Of a stretch of 64,000 nucleotides of DNA, positions 1 through 8,308 are shown one piece after another. The position numbers and the translations under genes were made by a program. Below the pieces are notes generated by a model. That model was given only the letters and a program-made list of their open reading frames with translations, was not told where the DNA came from and searched no databases. Position 1 is the first letter of the stretch, and each line of letters begins with the position of its first letter. The stretch comes from Bacillus wiedmannii (GTDB lineage: Bacteria; Bacillota; Bacilli; Bacillales; Bacillaceae_G): the NCBI RefSeq assembly GCF_001583695.1, contig NZ_LOBC01000015.1, positions 41,283-105,282 on the forward strand. The letters are read 5' to 3'.

Positions 1-2
1 CT

Positions 3-782
3 GTTGCTCTTCCTATGCAGCTTATTACACAAGAAATAGCTGCGGAAAATGCGAAACGTTATATGGGGAATCATAAGGTTGTGTTCCATTATCCAAACGG
101 ACGTGATGTGACAATTAATATTTCAATCGAATATTGTAAATGCCTACCTGAGGGCGCTTCTGGTACGTGGGGCATTGTATATGATGAAGAAGGAAATGTT
201 GTGAAACATAAAATAGAATGTGAACAAAATCAAGTTTCAGAAATTGATTTTGTTGATAAAACTTTATTGTCTTTTGATATTGGTGCAGGGACGACAGAAG
301 AAGTAGTTTCACTAGGTGTGAACTTTAGACCACAACTAAGTAAGGGCTTATCATACGGTGTGAAAGAAACGTTACTACAAATTATTACAAGATGGAATCG
401 GAAGTATCCAACAAAGACGATTGATAGTATTACAGAGTTTAACCAAATTTATTTAAATGAAAAGCACCCAAGAAATGCGTTACTAGTTGAAGAATCACAA
501 CCAGCATTATTAGGTTTAGCAGCGCGTGTCGCAACAGATATTATAAACAAAATTGATGACATGAAGGACGATCCATACGTATTTATTTATGGCGGGGGCG
601 CAGTAATTATTAAAAACAGTTTAAAAATGATTTTAAAACAAAAAGGACGACTAACAAATGTAATCTTTGTAGATAATCCATTATTTACAAATGCACGTGG
701 ATTATTAGTCTACACTTGTTCGCCAAAATATAGAGAGCATAAGCAAAAAGAGTTAGGATTTACAAACTTAACGATAAGTTAG
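3..782 (+). CDS. ParM/StbA-like actin-type ATPase, 5'-truncated by the window edge
   Basis: Plasmid-type actin homologue whose filaments push DNA copies apart. The frame is already open at base 3 and the ATG at 15 has no ribosome binding site, so the true start lies outside the window. About 259 codons are visible, against roughly 320-390 for the family. The actin-fold phosphate-2 motif DIGAGT follows LLSF, and an adenosine-loop motif YGGGA lies near the C-terminal end; the N-terminal phosphate-1 loop is missing with the upstream sequence. The next gene starts 11 bases downstream and encodes a small ribbon-helix-helix-like protein, the usual ParM-ParR order. Family assignment is firm; whether it segregates a plasmid, a prophage or acts on the chromosome cannot be told here. 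Any centromere repeats would lie upstream, out of view. Confidence 0.8.
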   Translation, partial: VALPMQLITQEIAAENAKRYMGNHKVVFHYPNGRDVTINISIEYCKCLPEGASGTWGIVYDEEGNVVKHKIECEQNQVSEIDFVDKTLLSFDIGAGTTEEVVSLGVNFRPQLSKGLSYGVKETLLQIITRWNRKYPTKTIDSITEFNQIYLNEKHPRNALLVEESQPALLGLAARVATDIINKIDDMKDDPYVFIYGGGAVIIKNSLKMILKQKGRLTNVIFVDNPLFTNARGLLVYTCSPKYREHKQKELGFTNLTIS

Positions 783-793
783 TTGGTGGAAGT

Positions 794-1129
794 ATGCGAT
801 CTAGGCGATATAAACGTGGTGATCGAGTAAAAATCAATATTCATAAATCAGTATCACCTGAAATGATTGCATGGCTGAATAAACAATCAAACCCAACCAA
901 TTTCTTTTTCTTTGCAGCGCAGCAACTCTTTAAACAAGTAGGAGATATTGATGTGTCAAAAGCTATACCAAGTAGCCATGTTTTCTCATTATACGTGGAG
1001 CCATCATCTTTATTAAAGGTCGAAGTAAATCCCTTTAAAAACGTGCCACTAGAAGCTAATAAATCCACCGAAAATATAAAAAAAAAATCATGGGAATCTG
1101 TTGATCAATTAGATTGTCCGTTTTTTTAA
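794..1129 (+). CDS. ParR-like small DNA-binding adaptor
   Basis: Protein of 111 residues. Residues about 11-50 have the layout of a ribbon-helix-helix domain: a short beta strand with alternating residues (RVKINIH), a helix SPEMIAWLNKQ, a turn, then a helix beginning NFFFFAAQQLF. This is what ParR adaptors use to bind centromere repeats and cap the ParM filament. The C-terminal part is lysine-rich and ends in LDCPFF; in ParR proteins the acidic or aromatic tail contacts ParM. The gene has a GGTGGAAG ribosome binding site, lies 11 bases after the ParM-like gene, and is followed by a strong terminator, so the two form one unit. Assignment rests on fold pattern and position, not on close similarity. 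Confidence 0.6.
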   Translation: MRSRRYKRGDRVKINIHKSVSPEMIAWLNKQSNPTNFFFFAAQQLFKQVGDIDVSKAIPSSHVFSLYVEPSSLLKVEVNPFKNVPLEANKSTENIKKKSWESVDQLDCPFF

Positions 1130-1149
1130 ACATAGAAAAAATAAGTATT

Positions 1150-1189
1150 GCCCATCACTATACATACGGATACAGTGATGGGCTTTTTT
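1150..1189 (+). terminator. Intrinsic terminator of the parM-parR unit
   Basis: A 10-bp perfect stem (GCCCATCACT at 1150-1159, AGTGATGGGC at 1174-1183) is followed by six T residues. It lies 20 bases after the ParR-like stop codon. Confidence 0.9.
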
Positions 1190-1198
1190 ACATGTAAC

Positions 1199-1238
1199 GA
1201 ATAGAAGGGGCACAAATTATGGTGTGCCCCTTCTATTC
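1199..1238 (-). terminator. 16-bp hairpin at the 3' end of the hydrolase gene
   Basis: A perfect 16-bp inverted repeat (arms 1199-1214 and 1223-1238, 8-base loop) lies 10 bases beyond the stop of the minus-strand hydrolase. No long T run follows on the minus strand, so it may act mainly as a 3' stability hairpin or work together with the neighbouring terminator. Confidence 0.6.
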
Positions 1239-1247
1239 ATTATTTAT

Positions 1248-2102
1248 CTATATTTTAGATGTATGTTCAATAACTTCATGAATGATGTCTTCCCAGTCAT
1301 CAGGATGATTTTCATGTCCTGCGCCTTCAAGGGTTAGTAGGACTGAGTTAGGAATTTCATCAATAAGTGCGAGACCATGTTCAAAAGGGAGTGCAGTATC
1401 ATCTGTTCCGTGAATAACTAATGTAGGTGCTTGTATGGAGTGAAGCACACCTTCATAAGCATCATCACCTTGAAGTAAAGCGTGATTAAACATACTTAAT
1501 AGATTGTTTGCGCGTTCTATTTCTTGTTTTACTTGATTATAGACTCTTTTTTCATCAAATGTTCGTTTGGATCCACATAATAGGCGAGATCCGGAAACTA
1601 AATATTTTGCTACAACATTTTTATTTGTCCAATCTAAATGCGTGCCATTTGCGTGATGTGTTAAAATTCTTTCGTCCATCGGAGGTAAATCGCGCGTGTT
1701 ATCGTCAGAGCCTATCACACTTGTAGCCAGTAATGTTAACGTTAAAATTCTGTCGGGATGTTTTACAGCAGCAATTTGAGCGATCATTCCACCTAATGAC
1801 ATACCGAATAGATGTGCTTTATCAATATGATAAGCATCGAGTACCCCAATTGCATCTTCAGCCATATCTGTAACTGTATAATTGGAAGTTCCAGGCTCAT
1901 ATGTAACAGAGCATCCCACATCACGGTTATCAAAACGAATAACAAATTTCCCCGTGTTAGCCAACTGTTCACAAAACTCTTCATCCCAATAAACCATTGA
2001 ACACGTAGCACCCATAATTAATAAAATAGCTGGGTTTTTAGGGTTCCCAAAGCTTTCTGTACATATATCAATCTCGTTTATTTTAAATATCTTTTCAGTC
2101 AT
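1248..2102 (-). CDS. Alpha/beta hydrolase
   Basis: Alpha/beta-hydrolase-fold protein of 284 residues, probably a cytosolic esterase or related hydrolase of unknown substrate. The nucleophile elbow is GMSLGG (Ser); FDNRDVGCS is the usual strand-4 region; the acid is in HGTDDTALP; the catalytic His is in GAGHENHP. The start at 2102 is chosen because it follows GGGGAG at a good distance; the frame stays open about 220 bases further upstream but that stretch runs across the intergenic region and into the divergent gene. The neighbour on the + strand is an MDR oxidoreductase transcribed away from it, so the two share one upstream region. Confidence 0.85.
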   Translation of the reverse strand: MTEKIFKINEIDICTESFGNPKNPAILLIMGATCSMVYWDEEFCEQLANTGKFVIRFDNRDVGCSVTYEPGTSNYTVTDMAEDAIGVLDAYHIDKAHLFGMSLGGMIAQIAAVKHPDRILTLTLLATSVIGSDDNTRDLPPMDERILTHHANGTHLDWTNKNVVAKYLVSGSRLLCGSKRTFDEKRVYNQVKQEIERANNLLSMFNHALLQGDDAYEGVLHSIQAPTLVIHGTDDTALPFEHGLALIDEIPNSVLLTLEGAGHENHPDDWEDIIHEVIEHTSKI

Positions 2103-2297
2103 AGAGTTCTCCCCATTTCTTTTGAATGTAATTGAAAATACAGTTTTGAGTGATTCTAAGGTGAGTGTACGTTTTTTTACGGAATTCATAACGCTTCTTA
2201 CGTAATTACCCCCAAAAATAAGTTTATGATAATTCAAGGCAAAAAATTTTGAGAAATATTTGTATGTTATTAAAATAAATAGCAAGGAGGAATGGAA

Positions 2298-3224
2298 ATG
2301 AAAGCAATTGTTATAGATCAATATGGTAGTGTTGAAGAATTAACAGAAAGACAAGTTTTAAAACCGGTTGTTAAAGATAACGAGGTATTAATACGCATTC
2401 TCGCAACATCTATTAATCCTGTTGATTGGAAAATAAGAAAAGGAGACTTACAACAACAGTTACGATTTTCATTTCCAATTATTTTAGGGTTGGATGTAGC
2501 TGGGGTTATTGAAGAAGTTGGGGAAGAGGTAGAGTGCTTCAAAGTAGGAGATAAAGTATTTACGAAACCTGAAAATATAGGGAAGGGCTCTTATGCTGAA
2601 TTCATTACAGTAAAATCGGATTTAGTATCTTATATGCCTACTAATCTAAGTTTCGAAGAGGCAGCTTCTATTCCTCTTGCAGGACTTACAGCGTGGCAAA
2701 GTCTTGTAGATTACGCAAAAATAAAAAAACATGACCGAGTACTCATTCATGCTGGAGCTGGCGGAGTTGGAAGTTTAGCAATCCAAATCGCAAAATCATT
2801 TGGAGCTTTTGTTGCCACAACTGCAAGTAGTAAGAATGAAGAGTTTTTAAAGTCTTTAGGAGCGGATCTTGTTATTGATTATAAAAAAGATAAATTTGAA
2901 GAACTACTATTTGATTTTGATATTGTGTTAGATACAATAGGTGGCGAAGTACAAGAAAAAAGTTTTCAAATTATAAAACCTGGTGGTGTTTTCGTTTCGA
3001 TTGTTCATGAGCCAATTCAAAAAGTAAAAGGGATAAAATCAGGTTTTTTATGGCTAAAACCAAATGGAAAGCAACTAGAAGAATTATCAAATTTAATTGT
3101 ACATGGAAAAATAAAACCAATCATAAGTAAAGTTGTGCCGTTTAATGAAGCAGGGGTTAGAGAAGCTCATATTTTGAGTGAAGGTCAACACGTTAGAGGT
3201 AAGATTGTAATGAAAGTGGAATAA
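2298..3224 (+). CDS. NADP-dependent oxidoreductase, quinone reductase-like MDR family
   Basis: Medium-chain dehydrogenase/reductase without the structural zinc lobe, as in quinone oxidoreductases; it probably reduces a quinone or enone with NADPH in the cytosol. The GroES-like N-terminal half contains INPVDWK and GLDVAGVI; the Rossmann half contains HAGAGGVGSLAIQIAK (nucleotide loop) and the later TASSKN, suited to NADPH. Length of 308 residues is usual. The ATG at 2298 is preferred over the one at 2292, because AAGGAGG ends only three bases before the latter. The gene is monocistronic and closed by a long hairpin. The substrate is not predictable. Confidence 0.87.
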   Translation: MKAIVIDQYGSVEELTERQVLKPVVKDNEVLIRILATSINPVDWKIRKGDLQQQLRFSFPIILGLDVAGVIEEVGEEVECFKVGDKVFTKPENIGKGSYAEFITVKSDLVSYMPTNLSFEEAASIPLAGLTAWQSLVDYAKIKKHDRVLIHAGAGGVGSLAIQIAKSFGAFVATTASSKNEEFLKSLGADLVIDYKKDKFEELLFDFDIVLDTIGGEVQEKSFQIIKPGGVFVSIVHEPIQKVKGIKSGFLWLKPNGKQLEELSNLIVHGKIKPIISKVVPFNEAGVREAHILSEGQHVRGKIVMKVE

Positions 3225-3246
3225 AAATGATTAAGTATCCTTCAAG

Positions 3247-3290
3247 AAGTAAATACCACAAACCAAAAATATTTGTGGTATTTACTTTTT
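3247..3290. terminator. Bidirectional terminator between convergent genes
   Basis: A 16-bp perfect stem (3247-3262 with 3272-3287) runs into TTTT on the + strand, with flanking CTTCAAG/CTTGAAG extending the pairing. It sits between the MDR gene (+) and the MocR gene (-) and can serve both. Confidence 0.85.
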
Positions 3291-3316
3291 AGCTTGAAGA
3301 TATTGTGCATATGCTT

Positions 3317-4750
3317 CTATAGCTTATAGTTTCGTACTGTATCATGTAATTTCTCTAAACCAATCAACATATCTTTTTCATTTAACATAGAATAGCTAAG
3401 CCTTAATTGGTTATTATTTGTATCATTATTTAATAGACAAGCTGTTCCTGGTAAAAAAGAGACATCTACTTCATTTGCTTTTTGTAATAAGGTAAAGGGA
3501 TCTATCGAATCAGGAAGTGTAATCCATAAATTAAAGCCACCATTTGGTATTTCAAATCGTAATTCTTTAAGTGGTGATAACATATCAATCGTTATATCAC
3601 GTCTAATTTGTAAAGCCGTACGTAATTTTTCTAAATGATTTTTCATACGTTCTGCACGTAAAAAAGGAAGGAGTGCTTTTTGCGTTAATAAAGGACTACC
3701 GATATCCATTGAACCTTTTACAGCATATAACCATTCAAAAATAGGCCCATCGGCAATAAGAGATGCGATACGCAATCCTGGTGCTAACGTTTTACTAAAT
3801 CCTTTTATATATATTACATGACCATTCCTATCAAAATTTTTGATAGGAGAGGAAATAGTAGCACCCTCAAAATATATTTCTCCGAAAGAATCATCTTCAA
3901 TTATAAAAAACTCATATAGCTCTGCTAGTTCTATAAGTTCCATTCGCCGTTCATTGCTCATTACTGTACCTGTCGGGTTCTGGAAAGTTGGATTCGTATA
4001 CAATAATACGGGATTTTTACTTTGACAAATATCATCGATTAAGTCGGAGCGAACTCCATGATTATCAAGAGAAACTGGTATAATTTTAGCACCTTTATTG
4101 ATGAAAATATCAAGCGCAGCACTGTAACAAGGACTTTCCACTAATACAATATCACCAGGTTTTAATAATGTTTGAGCAATTAAATCAATTCCTTGTTGTG
4201 CTCCGCTTGTAATTAATAATTGAGATGGGTCTGTCACTAATTGTTGGTGTTCATGTAAATAATTTGCTATTTCAACACGTAGTTCATAATCGCCTTGAAC
4301 TGGCCCATACGTTGCTAGGATCATCTGGTCTTTATTCAGTATTTTATGCATTTCATCAGCTAAGAATGGATTTGGCAATAAACGAGGATACAAAATCGCT
4401 TGTGAAAAATCGTAATATTTTCGGTGCTGATTCATTGCATATTGAGATCGCATAACATTAATCGTTTTCATTTGTTGCCAGTTATACGGAATTGGTTTGA
4501 AACCTTTCTTTCCATGTTTATGTATATAAGCACCTTTCCCTTGCTCAATGCGAATATATTCTTTCTTTTCTAACTGCTTATATGCTTTACGAACAGTTAA
4601 TAGGCTAATCTGCAAATCTTCGGCCATAGAGCGTAAAGATGGAAGTGCGTCACCGTGTGATAGCATGCCACTTTGTACTCTTTCAACAATTTGCATATAT
4701 ATTTGCTGATAATACGGTATGTTGGATTCTTTACGAAGGACAATCTTCAT
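3317..4750 (-). CDS. MocR-type (GntR/aminotransferase fusion) transcriptional regulator
   Basis: Regulator of 477 residues combining an N-terminal GntR winged helix (about 1-75, with LPSLRSMAEDL and TVRKAYKQLE) and a fold-type I aminotransferase-like domain (about 110-477). The PLP-binding Lys is in GFSKTLAPGLR (K320); NPTFQNPTG and EDDSFGEIYF are the matching cofactor-site segments. In this family, PLP or its amino acid adduct acts as the effector, as in GabR and PdxR. It is divergent from an EamA exporter at 4897, and two direct repeats 20 bases apart lie between them, so control of that transporter and of itself is the simplest reading. The effector is not known. The start is the ATG at 4750, preceded on the minus strand by AAAGGTG. 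Confidence 0.9.
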   Translation of the reverse strand: MKIVLRKESNIPYYQQIYMQIVERVQSGMLSHGDALPSLRSMAEDLQISLLTVRKAYKQLEKKEYIRIEQGKGAYIHKHGKKGFKPIPYNWQQMKTINVMRSQYAMNQHRKYYDFSQAILYPRLLPNPFLADEMHKILNKDQMILATYGPVQGDYELRVEIANYLHEHQQLVTDPSQLLITSGAQQGIDLIAQTLLKPGDIVLVESPCYSAALDIFINKGAKIIPVSLDNHGVRSDLIDDICQSKNPVLLYTNPTFQNPTGTVMSNERRMELIELAELYEFFIIEDDSFGEIYFEGATISSPIKNFDRNGHVIYIKGFSKTLAPGLRIASLIADGPIFEWLYAVKGSMDIGSPLLTQKALLPFLRAERMKNHLEKLRTALQIRRDITIDMLSPLKELRFEIPNGGFNLWITLPDSIDPFTLLQKANEVDVSFLPGTACLLNNDTNNNQLRLSYSMLNEKDMLIGLEKLHDTVRNYKL

Positions 4751-4820
4751 GGTTTCACCTTTTTCGTTTTTATTTCATTAAAGCGAAAAATATAAAGAGA
4801 ATCAACTACAATTTTAAGTA

Positions 4821-4849
4821 ACTGTTATATACATAGATACACTGTTATA
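4821..4849. promoter_or_regulatory. Candidate MocR operator: paired direct repeats
   Basis: The 9-mer ACTGTTATA occurs at 4821-4829 and 4841-4849, exactly 20 bases (two helical turns) apart, in the intergenic region between the MocR regulator and the EamA transporter. MocR family members such as GabR bind direct repeats. A TATACT -10-like element for the transporter follows at about 4862. Binding is inferred. Confidence 0.55.
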
Positions 4850-4896
4850 CACCATACCTTCTATACTCATGGTAAGAGTAAAAAGGAGGAAGAAAA

Positions 4897-5814
4897 ATGG
4901 TTATTTTCAATTATATTTTAGTATGTATTATTTTCGGAACAACATTTTTAACGATAAAAATTGGGATTGAGGCAGGAGCGCCCCCGTTATTTTCAGCAGG
5001 CATTCGTTTCTTTTTAGCAGGCGTCATTCTGATGATTATATTTAAGTTAAAGCGAAAGGAAATTATGCCACATGTATTTTCAAAACGTATTATATATGCT
5101 GGTTTTTGCTTAACGTTTATGACATTTGCTACATTGTACTGGGCGGAACAATATATTTCTTCAGGGTTAGCTGCTGTACTTTCTGCTACGGGGCCGATGA
5201 TGATTTTATTATTACAAGCAAAGAGAAATAAGGCGAAATTACAAAAAGAGCAACTCGTAGCATTAATTATTGCACTAATAGGTGTTGTTTTTGTTTCTTT
5301 ACCGGGAATGCACCAAGAAATCAGCTTCATATGGAGTATCGCTTGTTTTGTTTTAATAATAGGAGAGTTATTTTACGGAATAGGCTCTATTCGCTCAAAA
5401 GAAATACTTTCGGATTTACAAAGTGTATCACCATTTCTCATTAATGGTATTCAAATGTTTTACGGAGGGGTTTTATTACTAATCGCATCCGTCATAGTAG
5501 AACAACCGAATGTATCTGTATTAGCTTCATGGAGTGTACAGTGGCCTATTTTATATCTTATCTTTATCGGATCAATTGGTGGGCACGGATTATATTATTG
5601 GCTCTTATCAAAAACAAATCCTGTATTCCCGTCAACGTGGTTATATGTATCACCGTTAATTGCTATTATTGTAGGATATATCATATTAGGAGAACCTTTA
5701 AACCCTACAATGGGAATAGGTGCTTGTTTTATTTTGGTTGGTGTATTTTTAGTTAATCGCTCCACACTCCGGAGCTATTTCAAACAAGGGAAATTATTTG
5801 AGAAGGAAATGTAG
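4897..5814 (+). CDS. EamA/DMT-family transporter
   Basis: Integral membrane protein of 305 residues with about ten hydrophobic helices arranged as two EamA repeats (roughly 5-135 and 145-290). Features include FGTTFLTIKIGIE near the N-terminus and GYIILGEPLNP in the second repeat, typical of drug/metabolite exporters. An AAAGGAGG site precedes the ATG. Members export amino acids, purines or drugs; here the divergent MocR regulator, which senses a PLP-reactive amine or amino acid, suggests export of an amino acid-like compound. This is inference from context only. Confidence 0.88.
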   Translation: MVIFNYILVCIIFGTTFLTIKIGIEAGAPPLFSAGIRFFLAGVILMIIFKLKRKEIMPHVFSKRIIYAGFCLTFMTFATLYWAEQYISSGLAAVLSATGPMMILLLQAKRNKAKLQKEQLVALIIALIGVVFVSLPGMHQEISFIWSIACFVLIIGELFYGIGSIRSKEILSDLQSVSPFLINGIQMFYGGVLLLIASVIVEQPNVSVLASWSVQWPILYLIFIGSIGGHGLYYWLLSKTNPVFPSTWLYVSPLIAIIVGYIILGEPLNPTMGIGACFILVGVFLVNRSTLRSYFKQGKLFEKEM

Positions 5815-5824
5815 TTGTATAAAG

Positions 5825-5860
5825 AAGCAGCCCTGTTATATATAGGGCTGCTTGAATTTT
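5825..5860 (+). terminator. Terminator after the EamA gene
   Basis: A 10-bp stem (AAGCAGCCCT at 5825-5834, AGGGCTGCTT at 5844-5853) is followed by GAATTTT. Confidence 0.8.
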
Positions 5861-5874
5861 ATTAACGATACGGA

Positions 5875-5904
5875 TTGACTTTATTTATTGGAAAGGCGTA
5901 ATAT
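5875..5904 (+). promoter_or_regulatory. SigA-type promoter of the DnaA-N repeat gene
   Basis: TTGACT (5875-5880), an 18-base spacer and TAATAT (5899-5904) lie 45 bases before the chosen ATG at 5949, after the preceding terminator. The gene therefore has its own transcription unit. Confidence 0.6.
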
Positions 5905-5948
5905 TATTAAGCTATATGAAAGAGAACTGTAAAAAGAGGGGAGTTATT

Positions 5949-6986
5949 ATGAAAATGAATTGGACTGAAGTAAAGGAAAAAATTCGACCGCAAATTTCAA
6001 AACCATCATATGAAACTTGGTTTTCTAATACTACTGTTTTATTAGAGGATGATATATTAACGATTTATTGTCCGAATGAATTTGCACGTGACTGGTTAGA
6101 ATCTCATTACAAAGAATTAGTATTTCATACATTAAGAGAAATGTTTAATACGACGTTTGAAATTCAGTTTGATTTATGTAATGGCGAACCAAATAAATTG
6201 AAAGATGTTCAAAAAGAAAGGCTTAATAGCTGGGATGAAGTAAAGAAAGCATTAAGGCCAAAAGTAGCTGAGAAAACATTTATGACATGGATTAGAAATA
6301 CAAATGCTATTATAGATGAGAATAAGTTAATAATCTTTTGTAAAGATGCTTTTCATCGTGATTTGCTTGAAGGTGAGTATAAAAATATAATTTCAAATAC
6401 CGTACAGAAAATTACTAATGAAGAATATCAAATTTGGTTTGAAATAGGATCAAACGCCGCTTCAATATCACAAACTCATCATATGCAAAATAAGCAACTC
6501 ACTTCCGGACAAGAGGAATCAAAAATAATTTGGAATCAAATAAAAGATAAAATACAAGTAACAATTTCAAGACCTTCATATGAAACATGGATCAAAGAAA
6601 CGACAGCCAGTATACATGAAAATTCATTGACTATTTATTTTAAAAACGAATTTCAACAAGAGTGGGTTGAAAAGTCTTATAAAGATTTAATTTCGCATAT
6701 AGCAAAAGAGTTAACTGGAAATACATATGAGCTTCAATTTGAATTAAAATCAAATACTATTGCAACCGATAATGGTGAAAAATCAAAATCATCTACTGAA
6801 AATACTATTTTCGAATTATGGGAGCAGTTCAAATCGTCCAATGATGATTTAAAATATAATAAAGTAGAAGATAGCGATAAACGCATTCAAGCTTTAGAAG
6901 AAAAAATAGTGAAGTTGGAAAATGTAATAGATACATTAGTGGGAAAATTAGAGGTAGTAGAATTAAAAACACAGTTGGAAAAATAA
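5949..6986 (+). CDS. Triple DnaA domain-I protein without AAA+ domain
   Basis: Protein of 345 residues made of three tandem copies of the DnaA N-terminal domain: about residues 1-77, 92-168 and 192-268. Each copy has the domain-I pattern W-x(3)-K...P(S)YETW...(L)TI...NEFARDWLE..Y; copy 1 keeps KPSYETWF and NEFARDWLESHY almost as in Bacillus DnaA, copy 3 keeps RPSYETWI, and copy 2 is the most diverged. There is no Walker A/B motif and no C-terminal DNA-binding helix-turn-helix. The tail (about 305-345) is a predicted coiled coil (RIQALEEKIVKLENVIDTL). In DnaA, domain I mediates self-association and binding of partners such as SirA or DnaD, so a DnaA decoy or adaptor is plausible; this is inference. 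The start at 5949 follows AGAGGGG; an ATG at 5916 is poorer. It has its own promoter and terminator. Confidence 0.85.
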   Translation: MKMNWTEVKEKIRPQISKPSYETWFSNTTVLLEDDILTIYCPNEFARDWLESHYKELVFHTLREMFNTTFEIQFDLCNGEPNKLKDVQKERLNSWDEVKKALRPKVAEKTFMTWIRNTNAIIDENKLIIFCKDAFHRDLLEGEYKNIISNTVQKITNEEYQIWFEIGSNAASISQTHHMQNKQLTSGQEESKIIWNQIKDKIQVTISRPSYETWIKETTASIHENSLTIYFKNEFQQEWVEKSYKDLISHIAKELTGNTYELQFELKSNTIATDNGEKSKSSTENTIFELWEQFKSSNDDLKYNKVEDSDKRIQALEEKIVKLENVIDTLVGKLEVVELKTQLEK

Positions 6987-7001
6987 CCAACTGTGTTTTT
7001 T
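6965..7001 (+). terminator. Terminator overlapping the end of the DnaA-N repeat gene
   Basis: A 14-bp perfect stem (6965-6978 with 6987-7000) includes the last sense codons and flanks the TAA stop; its 3' arm ends in a T run. It may also serve the convergent secY gene. Confidence 0.85.
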
Positions 7002-7003
7002 AC

Positions 7004-8308
7004 TTAATTCGCTTTATTTATAAATCCTTTATAATGACGTTTCACAAGCTGACTTTCTAAAGTCTTCATTGTTTCAAGTGCTACACCGACGATGATAAGT
7101 AAGCTTGTACCACCGATTTGTGCAGAAGGTGGTAATGTAGCAATTTTCGTGAATACGAGCGGTAAAATTGAAATTGCGCCTAAGAAAATTGCACCGATAA
7201 ATGTTAAACGGTATAAAATTTTAGTTACATATTGTTCTGTTGATTTACCAGGACGAATACCAGGTACATATCCATTTTGCTTTTTCAAATTCTCAGCCAT
7301 TTGTTCAGGATTTACTTGAATGAATGCATAGAAGTATGTGAAAGCAACGATAAGACCGACATAAAGTGTCATTCCAATTGGATGTGCAAAATCAAGATTT
7401 GCAACTAACCATTTTGATACGCTTGAATCAGGGAAGAGCTGCGCAATTGTACGCGGCGTCATTAAAAATGCGGAAGCAAAGATTACTGGAATTACACCAG
7501 CACTATTTACTTTAAGAGGTAAATGAGTGTTTTTTGCTCCTTGATATTGATTGTTTCCTGAAACAGCTTTTGCATATTGAATTGGTATTTTACGCACGGC
7601 TTGTTGAATGTAAATAACGCCAACAACTATCGCTAAAATTACGAGACCAATTAAAACCATCTTTATGATGTGCATGAATAATTGATCGCCTGCATTTTGA
7701 AATTGTTGTAAATAAATTTGGTTCGCAACATTTGGAATCGCTGCAACAAGTCCTGCGAAGATAATCATCGAAATACCATTACCTACTCCGTTAGCGGTAA
7801 TTTGTTCGCCTAACCAAAGTAAAAATGCAGTACCTGCAGTTAAAACTGTCGCAATAAATAAGTATGTAGTCCAGCTTTGATCTGTTATTAATTGCCCACC
7901 TGCTATATTATTAAAACCATAAGACATCCCAATGGATTGTATGAATGCGAGAATGATTGTAAAGTATCGAGTAAATTGAGCTGACTTCTTACGGCCCATT
8001 TCACCTTGCTTTGCCCATTCCGAAAATTTAGGTATAACGTCCATTTGTAGTAATTGTACTATGATGGAAGCTGTAATATATGGTGTAATACCTACAGCGA
8101 AGATCGAGAAGTGTTGCAATGCTCCTCCACCAAATACGTTTAGCATACCTAAAACGTTGGCTTGATCTTGTACCTTTAATACCTCTGCGTTAGTATGAGG
8201 AACTGGAATAAACGTGCCAATTCGAAAAACGATTAACATCGCCAATGTAAAAAGGATTTTCCTTCTTATCTCAGCTACTCTCATGAAATTTGAAATCGTA
8301 CGAAACAT
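7004..8308 (-). CDS. secY: Protein translocase subunit SecY, stand-alone copy
   Basis: Polytopic membrane protein of 434 residues, the usual SecY length, with about ten helices. It starts MFRTISNFMRVAEIRRKIL and carries FRIGTFIPVPH and LQHFSIFAVGITPYI near the plug region, SAQFTRYFTI in a cytosolic loop and GYVPGIRPGKSTEQY before helix 9. It forms the channel of the general secretion pathway with SecE and SecG. The main SecY gene of Bacillus lies in the spc ribosomal operon between rplO and adk; here no ribosomal gene is nearby, so this is an extra paralogue. The ribosome binding site is AGGAGG before the ATG. Why the cell keeps a second channel is not visible from the sequence. Specialised substrates or stress conditions are possibilities. 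Confidence 0.92.
   Translation of the reverse strand: MFRTISNFMRVAEIRRKILFTLAMLIVFRIGTFIPVPHTNAEVLKVQDQANVLGMLNVFGGGALQHFSIFAVGITPYITASIIVQLLQMDVIPKFSEWAKQGEMGRKKSAQFTRYFTIILAFIQSIGMSYGFNNIAGGQLITDQSWTTYLFIATVLTAGTAFLLWLGEQITANGVGNGISMIIFAGLVAAIPNVANQIYLQQFQNAGDQLFMHIIKMVLIGLVILAIVVGVIYIQQAVRKIPIQYAKAVSGNNQYQGAKNTHLPLKVNSAGVIPVIFASAFLMTPRTIAQLFPDSSVSKWLVANLDFAHPIGMTLYVGLIVAFTYFYAFIQVNPEQMAENLKKQNGYVPGIRPGKSTEQYVTKILYRLTFIGAIFLGAISILPLVFTKIATLPPSAQIGGTSLLIIVGVALETMKTLESQLVKRHYKGFINKAN

Noticed and set aside
2103-2321. A longer N-terminus for the alpha/beta hydrolase at 1248
   Set aside because: The frame is open to 2321 but runs through the shared intergenic region and overlaps the divergent MDR gene; the ATG at 2102 has a proper ribosome binding site and begins the hydrolase fold.
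4911-5330. 139-codon minus-strand frame inside the EamA gene
   Set aside because: It is an antisense shadow of a clear membrane protein gene and has no ribosome binding site or recognisable family.
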